Below are positions 58,236 through 64,000 of a stretch of 64,000 nucleotides of DNA, in pieces (position 1 is the stretch's first letter; the number at the start of each line of letters is the position of its first letter). Position numbers and translations under genes: made by a program. The notes under the pieces are model-generated. The model made no database searches. It saw only the letters and a program-made list of their open reading frames with translations, and was not told the origin of the DNA. The DNA lies in the NCBI GenBank assembly GCA_944470555.2, contig OX104129.1:47463998-47527997 (forward strand), in the 5' to 3' direction. The DNA is from Heterobilharzia americana (Eukaryota; Platyhelminthes; Trematoda; Strigeidida; Schistosomatidae).

Positions 58236-61200
58236 TTACGAAGCTGAAGGTCTGCGGTTATGGAAGGACTCATCGATTAAACGACTTGGCAAAGATATGA
58301 AAACGGGGAACCATATGATACATTTGGACAACTGAACCGGAATAAGCCGGCATAGGGTTGGGTATTTGTAAATGAACTGACTCATAGTAACCACGTGCCT
58401 CCAGTTGGCTTCTAAAGAGCGACTGTGAGGAGGAGGAGGGTGGCAGTGATCGCTACGGCCATTGACATCCGTAAATGTGCTGGTACAATTTTCTAGGTTA
58501 TTCTTCCGAAAATCTGAAAAATGCCACATTTATCAATCTAAAATTCCACCTTTTACGTCACTATCGTTTTTGTGGTTCTCTAAACTGTGCAACCGGTATA
58601 GTACAGGACTACTCTATCGGAAATATGACCGGTGCGTTTCAACAAGCACTGAAGCCAGTACTAGTTAGTTTTTCAGAACGGTTGTGACGCTTCCCGTCAA
58701 AAAACTTTTAGCTTTTCATGTGCTCGTAAACTGGGGCCTTTGGCAATCATGGGCAGATTTTTGGGTGAATACTTTACATCCATTCTCTTACTGGTTGGAA
58801 GGACCATTTCTCGCTGCAAATAGGTTTTGAAACACTTCGCCTAGGTGTTTGAAAGCAAATTTACTCGATTTTTCTTATTATATTGATAGATCCTTTTTAG
58901 GTCTCATTTTCTTCTCGGTTGGTCTTGTTTGAGTTCGACCCAAACCTATTTGAAGGGCTTGACCCAAGATGTAACAAATATTCCTGTGGTGGACTGGGGT
59001 GCCACGTTTTGGTGACCTCTTGAATCCAGTGCAATGAACGTCAAAGGTGGTGCCAACAGAGCCTTAAAAATCTTACACTTGCGGCCAGCTAGTGACATAA
59101 TGGGTCAAGGATCTTCTTGCCTTAACTATCAGAGTGTACTAACTCCGGTCGAGAGTCGGAAGAAAACAAGTCACAACGAAGCGCCGCAGCAGATAGGTCC
59201 TAGTCCGAAAAAAGGCCGACGATAGTGTCAGGGATAATTGCACCGGTTCACGGGACCCCGAGTATCGAAAGACAGACTGGAATACGGGTTGGGAAACTTT
59301 CGATAAGGCATGACGCAAGTGACCCTAAAAAGGCCATGTAGAATAAGGCTATGTGAGAGTCTGCCGTACTTATGCTCTCAGGGTATGTCAGACTCATCTG
59401 AAAACTGCTGATCGGTGGAATAGGCCACATTCTGGAGGATGGATGGAGGTAAAGCACGGTACGCAACACCCAGGGCACGCCACCTGCATGTTTCATCAAC
59501 TTCAGCGACCAAATCGGTGGCTGCGCGACAGACGGGAATGAAATTTCGGGCAGCTTTTCAAGGACACGGTTGCTGAGACAGACCTTGGTCAGCGTTCTAC
59601 ATCCAGCATCTCTTAGGAATATTGAGCGGCCAAAACGTGTGGTGCCTTTAGAAGCCAGTTATAAGAACCGAGATAACCATCATCCGTCAACAACGAAAAG
59701 AAAGGAGGAACTCTGAGAGAGTCCCACGAGACCCCGTAGAGTTAAGGAAACCAGTTAACTACGTGGATGCGGCCGCCAAGATTGCGGCCTCAACGAAGTT
59801 TAAATTTTCGTAAACGAGCTGCTCCCAGAAACTACGTCAGGGGTCAGCCTACTTAAGGCGTATGGAATAGGCTAAGCAGAAGAATTTCCTGGTAAGACAG
59901 TTTTCGACCACTTGAAGTGATGTTTAACTCAATAGAGCAGCTCAACAAAGCGAAAAGACCTCACTGTACGTCATACTCCTAAGCTTAAGGCAACTTAAGT
60001 TTTCAAGCTTGACGATCTGTCTCTTGCTGATAAAATCAAAAAGATGAGAACCGGAGATAGACTTAAATTTTGGCTACCGGTAGGCAAACTTAGGGATTTT
60101 ATCATTGCCTGAGGAGATGTTGGTGGCCTGATGGATAACTGGAAAAGGCTAGGTATGTCACAGCTACAGAAAACCCTGGCATTTTCGCTATTTCGGAAGT
60201 GTGATTTCATTCTTAGATCAGTTGTGGTGAAGCAAAGCTACAGGAATTGTGAGGGGTGACAGATTAGCATACACTGTCATCCCTGATTTATAGAATACCT
60301 CATTTGTAAAAAGCATAAAAGTGGTCTTGCGGGGAGGAAGGGGCACTTGGAATACTACTACGTTGACTGAAATGAAACAGAATTGATGCTCGTGAAGTCG
60401 CAGTGGGTGGGAGTCTGAATGTACGGCAAAACGCTTCTTCCTAAATAAGCTGACCTTTTTTGTAGGTACTTGTGGATTTCTGGTCATCAGGGACTTCTAT
60501 GCACAATCAGCCAAGTAAAACAGCCTGACAAAAGAAACTCGAACTGATCGGTTAGACCAGAGGCAAAAAAGGTATCAATTTTCTTGCCTATTGTGCATGA
60601 CGCTGGCGTGGGGACCTAATATGATTACCAGCACTCCATATCAGTTAAAGACTTATTACTCCCTTACGGATCTGAAGTGAGCTTGTTCCAGCACCTCACA
60701 GTTCATGGCAAGTATCGTCATGCTGCGACCATCTCCAGGTTTAAGGCACTCATATATTTTAGGCCGAAAATCCACTTCCATACAACTCAAGGGAGGCGAA
60801 CATGGTAGCTACTAAGCCAGCAAACTCTCCTATAGAATAAACAGTCAATCCATGAGGGCAAGTTAAGGCTACATGGTGCGCCTTAAAACAGGCAGGCAAA
60901 TACCGAAGCTCGAAGTGAACCACGATGAAAGGAGACCTGCCGGAGTCCTGGTACTGCCATGGTACCTCGGCACTCCCGAGGTAAAAAACAGTGAGGAGCG
61001 GCTTGCATTGTGTGTTCCTTCACAGCTTGCTGGTTACGGACTTGCTTTGAAATGTTTTTGTCCAGTTTGAAGTAGAATGCCTAGAGAAGCTGGTTTCTGA
61101 CCTGAACTTCAGGGGCTAAGCTCTCACTGACATCTCTGTTTTGTTCGGGGAGACAGAAACTGGTCAAAAAAGTGGGGGTCATTAGGAAGAAGCATAAGCT

Positions 61201-61980
61201 GCGATGAGATGTTTCGTCAAGGTCCTCACCCAGGAGCCTTCGATGGACACTGCCCTAACCGTAAAGGCAGCGAAATCCGACAAAGCGAACTCTCTAGGCA
61301 TCGATTGCAGTGAAATATTTAGGTGATCAGTTAATCTGGGTACCGGGGAAATTAACGGAACTGGAAGACCCAAACCCAAGATTGCCCATATAGCTTTTAC
61401 CTTACGTGGCTGGTCCGCTAGCTGTTATACTTAAGGTATTTCCTGGTGAAGGTATAATACTGTATAACTTAGAGGATGCCGTGGTCATGTCCATTTAAAA
61501 GGCAGATTCCAGTCAATACCCACCAAATTACGAATCGATAGGCTTGACCAGAACTCCAGTAATATCATAGGAGGGAAAATCAAGGGAGCCACTAAAATTC
61601 GCCATGGGGTCAACGGCTTGCTGACAAGTTCTCAACATGGTCTTCAGCGAAAATCAATATATACGAGTGCAAATCAGGGTGGGCACCTGAACAAAAACAT
61701 TCAAATTCCCCCTCTGATAGTCATTCATTGCCTCGGCAAATAGGAAAGATGGTGGGGCGACAGAAATTGCAATGCAGTGTCAAACTATGCAAAAAACAAC
61801 CGCAAATTTATGTGTCGTATTAGATGCGCATTGGATAGCACCTATAGCTCCCTTTAGTGGTATATGTTTTGCAACATTTTAGACGAAGGTTTTTCTTATT
61901 CATGCCGTACTTAGCACCAAGTCTGAGACCATGAACCGGATCAAAATTCAGTTCGTTGTGTTTTCATATTTTCTCTCCCT
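58236..61980. other. Unrecognised 3.7-kb region
   Basis: Richer in C and G than the NDC1 introns and with many short frames, the texture of very old element debris. No domain, splice structure or repeat partner was recognised on either strand. Confidence 0.35.
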
Positions 61981-62049
61981 TACGTTACCCAGAAAGATAA
62001 GTGACGGGGAAGGTTGCGTCAGAGCACTATGGACCTCAGCTAGCGTTGA

Positions 62050-62800
62050 CGTTATTGGCCCCAAATGCATTTCAAGCCGGTAAACGTTTTAGGTGCACTT
62101 TGAGATTTTTCTGGCAGTCCCTCAAGCACTTAATACCGCAGTCATGGTGGTCATTTGCAAAGTAAGCATGGATCTGAATACAGTTTACACCCATACAAAT
62201 TACCTAACGGGCGTATCATTCGAAAGGCGAATCATATCGGAAGCTGAAGACGTACGGGGTGAAACAACTTTTTATACAAAGATGGAATTGTTTGTGCATT
62301 TCTCTTATTAATTTACTGAGTACTGATTAAACAGTCTGAGTTCTCCGTATTCTCCTGCAAAGACAATACCCGTGTACTTCCAGCATATTGTAACATGCAA
62401 CCGTGCTTATCAGCACCCAGTAACTAAGACAAATCAACCGGTTTGGAGGGCGTTGACATGGCTTGCAGCACCACCGCAGTTATTCACCGCTAGTGCATCA
62501 CAATCACAACTGTTTCTGGGTTCATGTATCATGTCTGTGCCTGTATGAAGGATTGTACAAGCATGACGTGTTTGTCGATAAGGTCCTCATATTACAGTAG
62601 TTTGAAAAACAGTGACACGCTGCAAACTGGAGACCTGGAGACCCAAATACATCGTTTGCCCTCACGTCTGATGCAGGTGTGAGCCGGATGGGCGGACACT
62701 GTTAGCCAGCGAGCAACCGTATCAAAAGAATGTCCGATGGTGTATGTTATTCCCCTAGACAAAAGGGTCTCGAACAATAGTAAGTTAAAATGAAGCATAA
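62050..62800 (+). mobile_element. Very decayed Gypsy-like RT/RNase H remnant
   Basis: The 62093-62311 frame reads HFEIFLAVPQALNTAVMVVI and later THTNYLTGVSFE, which lines up with the F.FL.MPFGL.NA..TF and YIDD...S region of Gypsy RTs. KMELFVHFSY follows where KCELF...YLG is expected. Farther on, FALTSDAGVSRMGGH (about 62650) resembles the start of RNase H. All catalytic residues except the last Asp are gone. Confidence 0.4.
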
Positions 62801-64000
62801 TTAATTCGTCCTGCAATTCTGTAACACCACTCAATATAACGTAGAAGCATCACCGCTACCACAGCATAACAAATTCAAGGTCTTGTGTTAACTCTAGGTT
62901 TTGCCCAGACGTTCGGCAGTCTACCCAATCTCTCCAAATACTTGCCCAAACCGCCCAAATTGTCTGCACTGAGCCCAAGTCTGTCGAATTGCTGCAGTGC
63001 ACACAAAGTTTCACGCCCAAGGCATTATAACAGACAGTAAGTACTTGCGTGAACAGAATTTGCATGTGTGAATGCATGGTCACAGTATGTGAGACCTATA
63101 GCTGTTTATCAACTTCCTGAGGACTCTAATCCTGCAGAGTGCAGTTCATTTTGTAGGCGTGTCTAAAAGTTCCGAACTGCGCCCCAAATTGATTTCGGCA
63201 ACCACTCAAAAATGCCAAGGTGCAAGATGTTTGTCGGTCAGTTGGGCCATTAAAGCTGGTAATAACATTAGTTACATGTTCTGGGGGGTCCTGGAAACGA
63301 TAAAGAGTGTACCGAAACTTTGTTTCTAGCAGATCTGTAGGGGAAGCATTTCCTTGTAACAGCTACCCACTGATGATCACTTAGTTTTTCTATATTTCAA
63401 TGCCATACATCAAAGCCAATTAGCGGTTTCATATTTTGGGTTGTGGAAAAGTTTCGTTGGGTTGGAAACTACTGAGGAACAGTGAAGTTTGTTCCATGGA
63501 ATAGCAGAGAGTAATGCGCATCTATATAACGAGCCCAAGTAGGAACGTGGGGAAAAGTACAGCACACCAACTTATTGTGACCCCAGGGTTTAGTGAGTTG
63601 CATGTGCTGATGGAGTATTGATGTGCTAGTCAGTATTCAATAAAAATGAAATTTTTTGGCTTAGTCTAATCTTCTGTTGTGTCCCCTGAACCATTTTGTC
63701 TCAGCGCTACACAGCAGAAGATAAATAAGTGGTAAGTCAGCTCTCATCTCAATCTACGAGATAGCCGAAAGAACACCCAACTTTCCAGCAGTTCCTCGTT
63801 AGAAAAACAAGACATCCCACTGATCTTCCATATGGCTGTCCTCCGGACTCTAAACAGATAAGTTAATCTCCCGAGAGGAACTTAGCGCCTTGACATTTTT
63901 CTCCATACTCATCGAAACGAGGCCGGACAGTCCGCTGAGAAGGATCTTTCCAGTCCATGTGAGCCAATTGTCTGTGATCTCAACATGTTTGTCCAAGAAT
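62801..64000. other. Nothing recognised to the window end
   Basis: No convincing ORF, repeat or RNA gene in the last 1.2 kb. Confidence 0.35.

Noticed and set aside
1..64000. CRISPR arrays, operons, bacterial promoters or insertion sequences
   Set aside because: The sequence is eukaryotic (spliced gene, non-LTR and Gypsy elements); no regularly spaced repeats or bacterial features were seen.

Overview
The window reads as a trematode flatworm genome, most likely a blood fluke (Schistosoma or a close relative). Three things point there: a eukaryotic gene whose 5' introns are only 28-36 bp while its 3' introns are kilobases long, the mix of retroelement families (RTE-like, CR1-like, Penelope-like and CsRn1/Boudicca-like Gypsy), and a hammerhead-type SINE remnant. 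The genus is an inference; no search was run.

The one confidently identified host gene is a complete NDC1 (transmembrane nucleoporin of the nuclear pore) on the minus strand, 42312 down to 18585. Twelve exons join in phase into a 632-residue protein. Seven exons lie within 1.2 kb (41102-42312), separated by micro-introns of 28-35 bp. The other five are spread over 22.5 kb, with introns of about 2.0, 11.0, 3.9, 0.5 and 4.1 kb. The large introns hold retroelements: a full-length RTE copy with a 14-bp target-site duplication (35074-38330), an internally deleted RTE copy (28178-30363), a second RTE-like family (about 20040-22595) and a palindrome of about 300 bp (19296-19597). A second, unrecognised small gene with tiny introns is proposed at 7293-7822.

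Layout: 1-1490, 3' part of an RTE copy cut by the window edge. 1499-6890, an unknown repeat split by a CR1-like element of about 4.9 kb; the unsplit repeat is at 17811-18300. 6960-7822, candidate small gene. 8755-11150, three fragments of the second RTE-like family, one joined to a Penelope-like reverse transcriptase (11150-11690). 12545-13290, a Penelope-like 3' part with a GIY-YIG-like tail. 14095-14335, hammerhead/tRNA-like SINE remnant. 14495-16990, third RTE copy. 18585-42312, NDC1. 42670-45760, decayed Gypsy element just upstream of NDC1 and divergent from it. 46790-47965, CR1-like remnant. 48170-50175, second decayed Gypsy copy. 50575-54900, two 5'-truncated CR1/Jockey-like elements in tandem on the minus strand. 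56380-57215, decayed RTE. 57220-61980, nothing recognised. 62050-62800, very decayed Gypsy-like RT/RNase H.

Every retroelement ORF seen carries stops, frameshifts or lost catalytic residues, so none is autonomous. Some copies are nevertheless almost identical and share the same disabling lesions, which suggests recent copying in trans.
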